The translations under genes were made by a program, and so were the position numbers. Source: a virus. From it: a DNA stretch of 21,785 bases. Shown piece after piece: positions 1 to 5,508 of this stretch. The stretch's first letter is position 1. Each line of letters opens with the position of its first letter. The stretch lies in the IMG/VR virus record IMGVR_UViG_3300020057_000167, positions 1 through 21,785 of that record; one strand, written 5' to 3'. Under the pieces are notes generated by a model. It saw only the letters and a program-made list of their open reading frames with translations, ran no database searches and was not told the origin of the DNA.

Positions 1-74
1 ACGATGTGCCACTTACTATGACCGCTGAGCAGGTGAGAGATGTTCTAAAGGAATATTTAACTAAAAAAGACTAA
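1..74 (+). CDS. C-terminal end of an upstream small phage gene (partial)
   Basis: An open frame enters from the left edge (frame starting at base 3) and stops at TAA 72-74. The 23 visible residues run DVPLTMTAEQVRDVLKEYL and end TKKD. They look like a terminal amphipathic helix, and no family can be named from so little. The final Lys-Lys-Asp-stop is the same ending seen in several following genes, where these codons also form the ribosome binding site of the next gene. Here the site reads AAAGACTAACTTATG, a one-base variant of the usual AAGGACTAAC. Confidence 0.6.
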   Translation, partial: DVPLTMTAEQVRDVLKEYLTKKD

Positions 75-77
75 CTT

Positions 78-296
78 ATGAATATATACAAAATAGAAAC
101 AGCAGAAGCTATGTTTTTAGTAATAGCAAAAAATAAAAACCAAGCAAAAAAAATAGTCATACATGATTATTTTGATGATGACGATGAAATAAAAATTGGC
201 GATTCAGATATTGAGACTTCAGAAATACAAGAAGGCATACTCCTGCATTATGACTATGAAGATATTTATTTTAATAAACTAACTAAAAAGGACTAA
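78..296 (+). CDS. Small acidic hypothetical phage protein, 72 aa
   Basis: I do not recognise this protein. It begins MNIYKIETAEAMFLVIAKNK, which reads as two beta strands and then a Lys-rich helix (AKNKNQAKKIVIHDY). A strongly acidic turn, DDDDE, follows at about residues 33-37. The mix of beta strands with a helix suggests a small compact cytoplasmic domain. There is no signal peptide or membrane segment. It starts three bases after the upstream stop and ends TKKD, so its last codons AAG GAC TAA form the Shine-Dalgarno region of the next gene. It is probably one of the accessory genes transcribed together ahead of the virion genes. Confidence 0.7.
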   Translation: MNIYKIETAEAMFLVIAKNKNQAKKIVIHDYFDDDDEIKIGDSDIETSEIQEGILLHYDYEDIYFNKLTKKD

Positions 297-299
297 CTT

Positions 300-701
300 A
301 TGACACTCGATCAAATATGCGTAACCAAGGAATGGGCGGAGAAGTTAAAAAAAGCTAGGTATCCACAAAGGGATAGTGCCTTTTGTTGGTACTTTAACGA
401 TGAGGTTGAGGTAGTTCATCTTGTGCACAATAGTGAAGACCAAGACGGAGTTATTTGCGCAGCTCCCACTGCCTCAGAGATACTGGAGAAGTTGCCACAA
501 ATTATAGAAATAGAAAAAACTAAATTTCAACTTTTCATAAGTATGGTGATGGACAGGCAATACTTTGTAGTGTATGTCGATGAAAAAGACTATCACAACA
601 ATGCAACATTTGCAATTATGGCGTGTCACGAACTAACTCAAGCCCTAGCAAAAATGTATTGCTATCTGGTATCCAAAAATATAATTAAAGTGAAGGACTA
701 A
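300..701 (+). CDS. Conserved phage hypothetical protein with an AAPTASEILEKLP motif, 133 aa
   Basis: The protein opens MTLDQICVTKEWAEKLKKARYPQ, carries APTASEILEKLP at about residues 55-66, and closes with a helix, LAKMYCYLVSKNII. From memory, this order (an N-terminal LAxxLKxxGxPQ helix, an APTxxEL helix and a final xAKMLxxLxxxxLI helix) marks a widespread family of small phage and prophage proteins with no assigned function. They are often found among accessory genes. It is fully cytoplasmic by appearance. Its start is set by AAGGACTAACTTATG across the upstream stop, and it ends VKD, again supplying AAGGAC. The next gene starts 24 bases later with its own AGAAGGAGA site. Confidence 0.75.
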   Translation: MTLDQICVTKEWAEKLKKARYPQRDSAFCWYFNDEVEVVHLVHNSEDQDGVICAAPTASEILEKLPQIIEIEKTKFQLFISMVMDRQYFVVYVDEKDYHNNATFAIMACHELTQALAKMYCYLVSKNIIKVKD

Positions 702-725
702 CTAGCCGAAAGGCAGAAGGAGAAT

Positions 726-938
726 ATGAGCGACCAATTAACACTAATGATCTATTTATTGGTAGGGGGAAAACTTAAGAGGTACATTCTTGCGACTACC
801 CACAATGAAACTTTGTCAAAAAACGATGAAGAATTTGAGAAAAAAGTAATGGAGATTTTATATATTAAAAGACCGCACCTTGTTGGAAAATCTCAATTTC
901 TTGAACTTGAAGGTATTGATGCAACAATAGTTTATTAA
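726..938 (+). CDS. Hypothetical phage protein, 70 aa
   Basis: Unrecognised. The start ATG at 726 follows a good ribosome binding site (AGAAGGAGAAT, spacing about 5). The sequence begins MSDQLTLMIYLLVGGKLKRYILATT, mixing hydrophobic and basic residues in a way that fits two beta strands better than a membrane span. A Glu/Lys-rich helix follows (NDEEFEKKVMEILYIKRP). It is the one gene in this cluster that does not end Lys-Asp. Its own TAA (936-938) instead overlaps the AAGGACTAAC element that serves the next gene. Confidence 0.65.
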   Translation: MSDQLTLMIYLLVGGKLKRYILATTHNETLSKNDEEFEKKVMEILYIKRPHLVGKSQFLELEGIDATIVY

Positions 939-947
939 GGACTAACT

Positions 948-1247
948 ATGACAAAAAACAATTGGCACGATAAACAAGACCGAACAGAAAAAAACACTTT
1001 TAAGCCGAAGTGGACACCTGAGATTATCGAGTGGATCATTGGGCAACTAAATGAAATGGTTGATTTTGTTGACATTCAGTATCAACTTGTAAAGAAACAC
1101 GCAATAAGCTTGGTTTCAGCTGCTCTCTGGATTGAGATGGCTAGGCGAGTTCATACAGATATGCGTAATGGTTTGATTATGGCTAAGGCACTTGAGCGTG
1201 ATAGAGAACGCCGCAACCAAATGCGCAGGAGACTAAAGAAGGACTAA
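948..1247 (+). CDS. Hypothetical basic phage protein, 99 aa
   Basis: Unrecognised. The N-terminus is polar (NNWHDKQDRTEKNTFKPKW). Three helices appear to follow: TPEIIEWIIGQLNEMVDFVDIQYQLV, ISLVSAALWIEMARRV, and a very basic tail rich in Arg and Lys (LERDRERRNQMRRRLKKD). The helical middle and basic tail are compatible with nucleic-acid binding, but I see no definite helix-turn-helix signature, so that is only a suggestion. The start is given by AAGGACTAACTATG at 937-950. The end, AAG AAG GAC TAA, supplies the ribosome binding site for the gene at 1251. Confidence 0.7.
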   Translation: MTKNNWHDKQDRTEKNTFKPKWTPEIIEWIIGQLNEMVDFVDIQYQLVKKHAISLVSAALWIEMARRVHTDMRNGLIMAKALERDRERRNQMRRRLKKD

Positions 1248-1250
1248 CCT

Positions 1251-1427
1251 ATGACAGACAATTTATTAGTTGAAGACCTCGAAAAATTACTTGCCGAGGC
1301 AAAAGCTGGAGAGTTTGGTGATTTTACCAACGAAAAATATCCAGCACCAAAAATGGCTTTAGCTGAACAATTATTACAGCTAAGGCAAAATGTAATAGAT
1401 GGTCGTTACGACGAAGGAACCAACTAA
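1251..1427 (+). CDS. Small hypothetical protein, 58 aa
   Basis: A 58-codon frame starts at ATG 1251, directly after AAGGACTAACCT, and stops at TAA 1425-1427. The protein begins MTDNLLVEDLEKLLAEAKAGEFGDF and is mostly helical: LEKLLAEAKAG, then MALAEQLLQLRQNVIDGRYDEG. The segment LLAEAKAGEFGDF resembles the short N-terminal helix of several small phage accessory proteins, but I cannot name a family. The shared junction before it and the next gene 13 bases after it make it credible. It ends GTN rather than KD, and the following site is the variant AAGGAATAAACTATG. Confidence 0.65.
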   Translation: MTDNLLVEDLEKLLAEAKAGEFGDFTNEKYPAPKMALAEQLLQLRQNVIDGRYDEGTN

Positions 1428-1440
1428 AAAGGAATAAACT

Positions 1441-1575
1441 ATGCATGAACTTCTCACCTCACCTTTTGTTTTTGGATTTGTTATTGGAGTGCTAATATCA
1501 CTAATATTTATTTTAATTAAAGATATGATTGAACTTATATGCAACAAACTACAGCAAAACGCTAAAAAGGACTAA
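1441..1575 (+). CDS. Small single-span membrane protein, 44 aa
   Basis: A 44-codon frame runs from ATG 1441 to TAA 1573-1575. Residues about 8-26 (PFVFGFVIGVLISLIFILI) form one clear transmembrane helix. A charged segment, KDMIELICNKLQQNAKKD, follows on one side. Short single-span phage proteins can be holins, spanins or membrane-bound superinfection factors, and a 3D-domain gene lies 0.6 kb downstream, so a lysis role is possible but unproven. The start is set by AAGGAATAAACTATG, and the protein ends AKKD, which makes the AAGGACTAACCTATG junction for the next gene. Confidence 0.6.
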   Translation: MHELLTSPFVFGFVIGVLISLIFILIKDMIELICNKLQQNAKKD

Positions 1576-1578
1576 CCT

Positions 1579-1803
1579 ATGATAGACACAAAAGAACTTA
1601 TCTGGGAAAAAGGCAAACAAATATGTGTCGTTTTGATTAGTCATGAGGAAAAAACCTACCAAGTTGCTCTCAATAATGAGCAAATGAACTCTTTGATTTT
1701 TATATTGCCACAATTATTTGATAACCACGTAATAAAAGTATTAGAAAAACCACTAGATATTACATTGAAGGACCAACTATGCCAGACACCAGTAAACAAT
1801 TAA
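1579..1803 (+). CDS. Hypothetical protein with a C-terminal extension into the next gene, 74 aa
   Basis: Unrecognised. The sequence MIDTKELIWEKGKQICVVLISHEEKTYQVAL suggests a beta hairpin, followed by a helix (NEQMNSLIFILPQLFDN). The end is odd. At 1768 the cluster's usual AAG GAC TAA reads AAG GAC CAA, so translation continues nine more codons (QLCQTPVNN) and overlaps the next gene by 25 bases in another frame. Without that T-to-C change the protein would end LKD, like its neighbours. The start follows AAGGACTAACCTATG at 1567-1581. Confidence 0.65.
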   Translation: MIDTKELIWEKGKQICVVLISHEEKTYQVALNNEQMNSLIFILPQLFDNHVIKVLEKPLDITLKDQLCQTPVNN

Positions 1804-2081
1804 GAGAACACGAGTATGTTTGTGAAAGCATCTTTTATGCTATGGCTAAGGGTCAAGATGCACTAGCAGTTAAGGTGCTACGAGATGAACTAGCCCAAGC
1901 AGTAGTAGAAGAACGGGCGAGGGTTAGAGAGAACTTGCCGAAAATTATTACACCAACAGTTGAACCGCCACCAAACAACCTTTCGCAAAATCAGATATTT
2001 GCAAGCGGACAGATGAATATGCTTTTACGAGTTACTGACCTCCTCTCCTCCCTAGACAAACCATTAAACAACCAGGACTAA
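1779..2081 (+). CDS. Hypothetical phage protein, 100 aa
   Basis: Unrecognised. The start ATG 1779 is placed by AAGGACCAACT just upstream and lies inside the end of the preceding frame. A long helical N-terminal half, rich in Glu, Arg and Ala, spans about residues 7-54 (LREHEYVCESIFYAMAKGQDA onward, through VVEERARVREN). A Pro/Asn linker follows (TPTVEPPPNN), then a second helix (GQMNMLLRVTDLLSSL). This looks like two helical units joined by a flexible linker. It ends NQD with CAGGACTAAC, but here no ATG follows, so it closes the tandem cassette. Confidence 0.65.
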   Translation: MPDTSKQLREHEYVCESIFYAMAKGQDALAVKVLRDELAQAVVEERARVRENLPKIITPTVEPPPNNLSQNQIFASGQMNMLLRVTDLLSSLDKPLNNQD

Positions 2082-2099
2082 CTCGAGTAATTCTGCTAC

Positions 2100-2128
2100 T
2101 TTACAACCGTTGTAGAACGGTTTATAGT
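2100..2128 (+). promoter_or_regulatory. Sigma-70-like promoter with a palindrome in the spacer
   Basis: TTTACA (2100-2105, one mismatch to TTGACA) is followed after exactly 17 bases by TATAGT (2123-2128, one mismatch to TATAAT). A perfect 13-base palindrome, TACAAC-C-GTTGTA (2102-2114), overlaps the -35 box and enters the spacer, where a repressor operator would be expected. It lies directly after the end of the small-gene cassette and before the 3D-domain block. The predicted start of transcription is about 2135, where an ATG sits. Confidence 0.55.
2102..2114. promoter_or_regulatory. Perfect palindrome, possible operator
   Basis: TACAAC and GTTGTA are exact inverted copies around a single central C. 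The right arm also takes part in an alternative six-base-pair hairpin (AACCGT 2105-2110 with ACGGTT 2117-2122). No binding protein is known, and the operator role is inferred only from its place across the -35 box and spacer. Confidence 0.4.
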
Positions 2129-2134
2129 TAAGTT

Positions 2135-2194
2135 ATGAAATCAAGATCAAGACTAAAACGAAGAAGATACAATTCCATTTTAAGGAGTATATGA
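2135..2194 (+). CDS. Possible 19-aa very basic peptide, leaderless
   Basis: A short frame from ATG 2135 to TGA 2192-2194 encodes MKSRSRLKRRRYNSILRSI. It has eight Arg/Lys residues in 19 and no acidic ones. There is no Shine-Dalgarno sequence before it, but the ATG falls six bases after the -10 box TATAGT, where transcription should begin, so it could be read from a leaderless message. Its TGA overlaps the next ATG (ATGA at 2191-2194), the usual geometry for translational coupling to the 3D-domain gene. Alternatively it is merely the untranslated leader of that gene, which has its own TAAGGAG site. Confidence 0.3.
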   Translation: MKSRSRLKRRRYNSILRSI

Positions 2195-2742
2195 AAAAAA
2201 CACCTCAGATCTCAGCGGCAGTAATAGGATTCATGTTTGGGATAGTCATATCTGTAATTATTTACAGAGCCAATGAGCCAAAGGTGCTGGAATTCCAAGG
2301 TACTCTCATTCAATATCAGTCTGACTGGAAAAGAGAAACCTACATCAAGAAATATAATCAAGCTATCGAAAAACATTTGTTAGAACTTAAAGATCAGAAA
2401 GAAGCAGAGCCGGTTAAAAAAGCAAAAGTTAGCGCCTACTCATGTGGTGGTTTGAATACTCAAGCCGAAATTAAAATGAACTGCCCTTCTATGCTGGCTG
2501 GCAATCCAAAGACTGCAAGTGGCACAACGCCGAGACCAAATATAACCGTAGCTTGTGACAGCTCAAACTTAGGTCAAGAGTTTGAAATCGAAGGAGTGGG
2601 AATAGTAAAATGCGAAGATACTGGCGGTGCGATTAAAGGAGAGGGCAGGTTTGATCTTTATGTCAGTAGCGTGAAAGAAGCCAGACAGTGGGGAGTGCAA
2701 CACTTAGAATATAAATTATTAGAAAAGTATAAGGGAAATTAA
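2191..2742 (+). CDS. Membrane-anchored 3D-domain protein, probable cell-wall hydrolase
   Basis: The N-terminus (MKKTPQISAAVIGFMFGIVISVIIYRAN) is a signal anchor with a hydrophobic span at about residues 8-25. A coiled, charged stalk follows (about 30-77). The C-terminal half matches the 3D domain, a double-psi beta barrel related to the MltA lytic transglycosylase. It shows KVSAYSC (79-85), TASGTTPRPNITVACD (108-123), CEDTGGAIKG (141-150) and GRFDLYV (152-158). The three name-giving aspartates are D123, D143 and D155. Known members cleave or bind peptidoglycan outside the membrane. In a phage this suggests lysis, as an anchored endolysin or accessory lysin. Four cysteines (85, 98, 122, 141) could form disulfides. 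The start is set by TAAGGAG seven bases upstream. The domain call is firm, while the exact activity is inferred. Confidence 0.8.
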   Translation: MKKTPQISAAVIGFMFGIVISVIIYRANEPKVLEFQGTLIQYQSDWKRETYIKKYNQAIEKHLLELKDQKEAEPVKKAKVSAYSCGGLNTQAEIKMNCPSMLAGNPKTASGTTPRPNITVACDSSNLGQEFEIEGVGIVKCEDTGGAIKGEGRFDLYVSSVKEARQWGVQHLEYKLLEKYKGN

Positions 2743-2743
2743 A

Positions 2744-3100
2744 ATGAAACAACACATAACACCTGAGCAATTAGATGAGTTGAGCCTCGATCAAAAAAGC
2801 AAGCTTAATAGCTGGATGCAAGAGCATAACTATTCTAGTTACTCGGTTGTAACACTAATGCTAACGATAAAAACAAACACCATTGGCTATGTGATAACTC
2901 CACTCTCAATCGGTCAGATGATTGAGTTTTTAATGGAAACAAATATTTATATTCAAGATAGTTATATTGATGATTCTTATAAAAATACCGTATCTCAAAG
3001 TGATTATGGCGTATTGGGAATTGGTTGGGATGGAGAACTTTGTGATACTCTTTGGGAAACAGTAAAAGAAGCACTGGATAAACTAGCTAAGAAGGAATAA
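2744..3100 (+). CDS. Hypothetical phage protein, 118 aa
   Basis: Unrecognised. It begins MKQHITPEQLDELSLDQKSKLNSWM, a helical, acidic start like that of many small phage accessory proteins, continues with beta-like stretches (YSVVTLMLTIKTNTIGYVITPL), and carries a Trp-containing segment, LGIGWDGELCDTLWETVKEAL, near the C-terminus. The pattern 'TPEQLDELSLDQKSKLxxW ... PLLSIGQMIEFL' is one I associate with small proteins coded near phage replication or lysis genes, without known function. The start lies two bases after the upstream stop, with AAGGGAA inside the end of that gene as ribosome binding site. It ends KKE, and AAGGAATAACTATG leads into the next gene. Confidence 0.65.
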   Translation: MKQHITPEQLDELSLDQKSKLNSWMQEHNYSSYSVVTLMLTIKTNTIGYVITPLSIGQMIEFLMETNIYIQDSYIDDSYKNTVSQSDYGVLGIGWDGELCDTLWETVKEALDKLAKKE

Positions 3101-3102
3101 CT

Positions 3103-3489
3103 ATGACAGACAGCACTAAAAACGCAATCTCAAAACTATTTATTAAGCACTCCATGCACACCAACCAGGCACTGATTAGTGACTTGGTGGTGATGGTAGA
3201 ACAAGCCATTATAGAATCCAAAGCCTCTCTAAGAGCCTATCAAAAAGCCTACCAGATTACTGAAAAATACAAAGCCTCTCAAAAAGCCTATCATAGTACC
3301 GATAAATTCAAAGCCTCTCTAAGAGCCTATCGGAGTAGCGAAAAAGGTATAGCCACACAAAAGGCCTACCAGAATAGTGAAAAATACAAAGCCTCTCAAA
3401 AAGCTTATCGGAGTACAGAAAAATACAAATCCTACCGAAAAGCTTATCGCTTGAAGAAAAAAGAAGTATTGGAGTACGGTAAAACATAA
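3103..3489 (+). CDS. Lys/Tyr-rich 13-residue repeat protein, 128 aa
   Basis: The first 40 residues form ordinary helices (ISKLFIKHSMHTNQALISDL, VVMVEQAIIES). Then a 13-residue unit of the form KASQKAYxSTEKY recurs: four full units at residues 57-69, 70-82, 83-95 and 96-108, with related partial units at 44-56 and 109-119. The tail is basic (RLKKKEVLEYGKT). The repeat region is strongly positive and should be helical, so it may bind nucleic acid or act as a spacer. Similar xAYxKAY repeats occur in other phage and giant-virus proteins of unknown role. The gene directly precedes the terminase promoter. The start is fixed by AAGGAATAACTATG. Confidence 0.7.
   Translation: MTDSTKNAISKLFIKHSMHTNQALISDLVVMVEQAIIESKASLRAYQKAYQITEKYKASQKAYHSTDKFKASLRAYRSSEKGIATQKAYQNSEKYKASQKAYRSTEKYKSYRKAYRLKKKEVLEYGKT
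3232..3459 (+). repeat. 39-base imperfect tandem repeats inside the Lys/Tyr repeat gene
   Basis: In-frame 39-base units encode KASxxAYxxxEKY. The words AAAGCCTCT and AAAGCCTA recur with drift at third positions, and some units differ by codon choices only (AGCCTAT versus AGCTTAT). The units are imperfect, uninterrupted by spacers and coding, so this is protein-repeat expansion and not a CRISPR array. Confidence 0.75.
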
Positions 3490-3491
3490 TA

Positions 3492-3521
3492 TTCGCATAT
3501 TTTGTGGTGATGTGTCATACT
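3492..3521 (+). promoter_or_regulatory. Candidate terminase promoter, leaderless type
   Basis: TTCGCA (3492-3497) lies 18 bases before CATACT (3516-3521), each with four of six consensus bases. A 14-base segment ending in the -10 box, TGATGTGTCATACT (3508-3521), agrees at 12 of 14 positions with TGATGAGTTATACT (18054-18067) before the 605-residue tail gene. The ATG at 3528 begins six bases after the -10 box, about where transcription would start. Confidence 0.4.
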
Positions 3522-3527
3522 CGGCTT

Positions 3528-4079
3528 ATGCCTACAAAAACGGAAAAACCGAAGGTGGCTGCTAAGGTTCCTGCCAAGGCTACCAAATCACCTCGAAAAA
3601 AAGCAGTCAATTCTCTTTTCTTTAAGTTTACCGGAGATGATGGGATAGAATACTCCCTCACCAAAAAACAAAAACTATTCGTAGAACACTATCTCCTCAA
3701 CAATACCAATGGAGCTGAGGCAGCTATCGCAGCCGGATATGATGTTCAATTTAAAAAGAACGGTAAGCCAACTGGAAAAATCAACAGAAGGCAGGCTTCA
3801 GCCATTGCAAGTGAAAACTTATATAAACCTGATATTTGCGCTTATATAACCATAAAATTAGACCAGTATGGCTTTAATGACAAGAATGTAGAGAAGCAAC
3901 ACCTATTCCTAGTCAATCAAAATTCAGACCTAGCCAACAAGCGAGGCGCGCTTGATATGTATTACAAACTCAAAGGAAGATACGCTCCAATTGAGACTGA
4001 AACTAAAACTACTATCAAATTTCAAAATCTTGACGATGATGAGCTAGATAAGGCTATTAATGCAATTAGATCGAAGTGA
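3528..4079 (+). CDS. terS: Terminase small subunit
   Basis: This is the DNA-recognition subunit of the packaging motor. After a basic, Ala/Pro-rich head (about residues 1-28) comes the Terminase_2-like core. LTKKQKLFVEHYLLN (44-58), GAEAAIAAGY (62-71) and RRQASAIASENLYK (87-100) form the helix-turn-helix region typical of these proteins. DLANKRGALDMYYKLKGRY follows, with an acidic tail, DDDELDKAI, likely for oligomerisation or contact with the large subunit. I choose ATG 3528 (183 residues). An in-frame GTG at 3504 lacks a ribosome binding site and would lie across the candidate -10 box. No Shine-Dalgarno sequence precedes 3528 either, consistent with a leaderless start. The end overlaps the large subunit gene by 20 bases. 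Confidence 0.85.
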   Translation: MPTKTEKPKVAAKVPAKATKSPRKKAVNSLFFKFTGDDGIEYSLTKKQKLFVEHYLLNNTNGAEAAIAAGYDVQFKKNGKPTGKINRRQASAIASENLYKPDICAYITIKLDQYGFNDKNVEKQHLFLVNQNSDLANKRGALDMYYKLKGRYAPIETETKTTIKFQNLDDDELDKAINAIRSK

Positions 4080-5508
4080 GAAGATAAAACTACTAGAATT
4101 GGTGGAAGAGAAAAATCGTAGGACATTAATCAATCCTCTCAAGTATGCTAAACGTCACGATAAGCAGGAAGAGTTTTATAAGGCCCAGCAAGTAATCAGA
4201 GCATTATTCTGGGGAAATCGCGTTGGTAAGACTGAGATTGGGGCGCAGGAAGTAGCGCGCTACCTACTTGGAGACCACGAATACAAAACTATAAAAACTC
4301 CAGTAGAAGTTTGGTCAATCTGCCCCTCATTTGATTCACAGAAGGAAACAACACAGCCAAAGCTACTAAGATATTTACCAGAGGGGTCAATTGCTTCAAT
4401 GACCTGGATAAGGAAGGGAATACTCTCTGAGCTGGTGCTAAAGAATGGTAGTAAAGTTACCTTTAAGTCTTACGAACAGGGACGCGCTAAGTTCCAAGGG
4501 GCCGGTAAAAGATTGATCTGGTTTGACGAAGAACCACCACATGACATCTGGGAAGAGTGTTTTGTGAGACAAGAAGCCGGTCAGAGGCTAGATATCGTCT
4601 TAACGATGACAGCCATTAAGGGTATGACCTGGGTTTACGATGATATATACCTCAACACAGACACTAAGTTGATTTATGTATCAGAAGCCGGATGGGATGA
4701 TAACCCTTGGCTTACCGAAGAACAAAAAGATATTATGTCTAGGGGGTTGACTCCTGATTCACTCAAGGTTCGCAGAGAAGGTAAGTTTGTTAGAAGAGTG
4801 GGACTGGTGTGCAATTGGTGGGATAGAAGTAAGCATTTAAAGGAGTATACAAATACTCCAATTGATTGGACTTTCTATGAGGTCTTAGATGGTGGTTACT
4901 CTGATCCAGCAGCATGGTTACTACTTGGTGTTGATAATGATGATACGGTCCATGTTATTGATGGATTCAGAACCCCTCTCTTGACTACAGAGGAAATCAA
5001 GACAAAACGTGATACGAAAATTGGAGGATTGCACATCAGAGCAGGTTGGGGAGACACAGATAATCCCAGATTAATAAAAGAATTATCCGCATTGGGTATG
5101 TATTTGCAACCAATCCAAAAGATACCTGGAGAAACTAAGTCTTGGGATGAAACACTAGCTAATAAGCTAGCTGAATATGGAATGATTCAAAAAGGTACAG
5201 GAGAACCAAGACTGTATATATCTACTAGCTTACAAACCATGAATCAGAGAACAGGTAATAATCATAATTGGATGATGCAAGAAATAGAAAACTTGTTGTG
5301 GCAAGAAAGAGTAGCTGATGGAATAATCGAAACTAAGCCAGCATGGGATGATCATAGGAAGTTTGGACACCACTTTGATGGTATTAGAGCATTGTCATAT
5401 TTTCTGGTATCGTATAAGAAGCCAAACAAATCTTTGGAAACGATAGTACAAGTAGAACCAAACCTAGATCCCTACTCACAATTATCATCTGGATATGAGC
5501 GACTATGA
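4060..5508 (+). CDS. terL: Terminase large subunit
   Basis: This is the ATPase-nuclease that drives DNA into the procapsid and cuts the concatemer. At 482 residues it is of normal length. The Walker A motif is GNRVGKT (52-58), Walker B is LIWFDEE (152-158) with catalytic Glu after the Asp, and a coupling motif region follows at LTMTAIKGMTWVYDD (181-195). The RNase H-like nuclease domain shows VLDGGYSDP (D277), WGDTDNP (D332/D334) and HFDGIRALSYF (D440), the expected acidic metal ligands. ATG 4060 is preceded by AAGG at good spacing and lies inside the small-subunit gene, so the two are probably coupled. The TGA stop overlaps the next ATG (ATGA). Confidence 0.93.
   Translation: MQLDRSEKIKLLELVEEKNRRTLINPLKYAKRHDKQEEFYKAQQVIRALFWGNRVGKTEIGAQEVARYLLGDHEYKTIKTPVEVWSICPSFDSQKETTQPKLLRYLPEGSIASMTWIRKGILSELVLKNGSKVTFKSYEQGRAKFQGAGKRLIWFDEEPPHDIWEECFVRQEAGQRLDIVLTMTAIKGMTWVYDDIYLNTDTKLIYVSEAGWDDNPWLTEEQKDIMSRGLTPDSLKVRREGKFVRRVGLVCNWWDRSKHLKEYTNTPIDWTFYEVLDGGYSDPAAWLLLGVDNDDTVHVIDGFRTPLLTTEEIKTKRDTKIGGLHIRAGWGDTDNPRLIKELSALGMYLQPIQKIPGETKSWDETLANKLAEYGMIQKGTGEPRLYISTSLQTMNQRTGNNHNWMMQEIENLLWQERVADGIIETKPAWDDHRKFGHHFDGIRALSYFLVSYKKPNKSLETIVQVEPNLDPYSQLSSGYERL

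Noticed and set aside
2835-3074. Open reading frame on the minus strand opposite the 118-residue gene
   Set aside because: It lies wholly over a gene with a good junction and ribosome site on the + strand. Its translation has low-complexity runs, and no minus-strand gene is otherwise seen.
3232-3459. Regular repeats suggesting a CRISPR array
   Set aside because: The units are contiguous, in frame, imperfect and without spacers, so they are coding repeats.
3487-3504. AATAT-TCGC-ATATT hairpin followed by TTTG as a terminator before terminase
   Set aside because: A five-base A/T stem is too weak, and the same bases fit better as part of the promoter region.
3504-3527. GTG start for the small terminase subunit at 3504
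   Set aside because: There is no Shine-Dalgarno sequence, the added residues (VVMCHTRL) look non-coding, and they overlap the candidate promoter.
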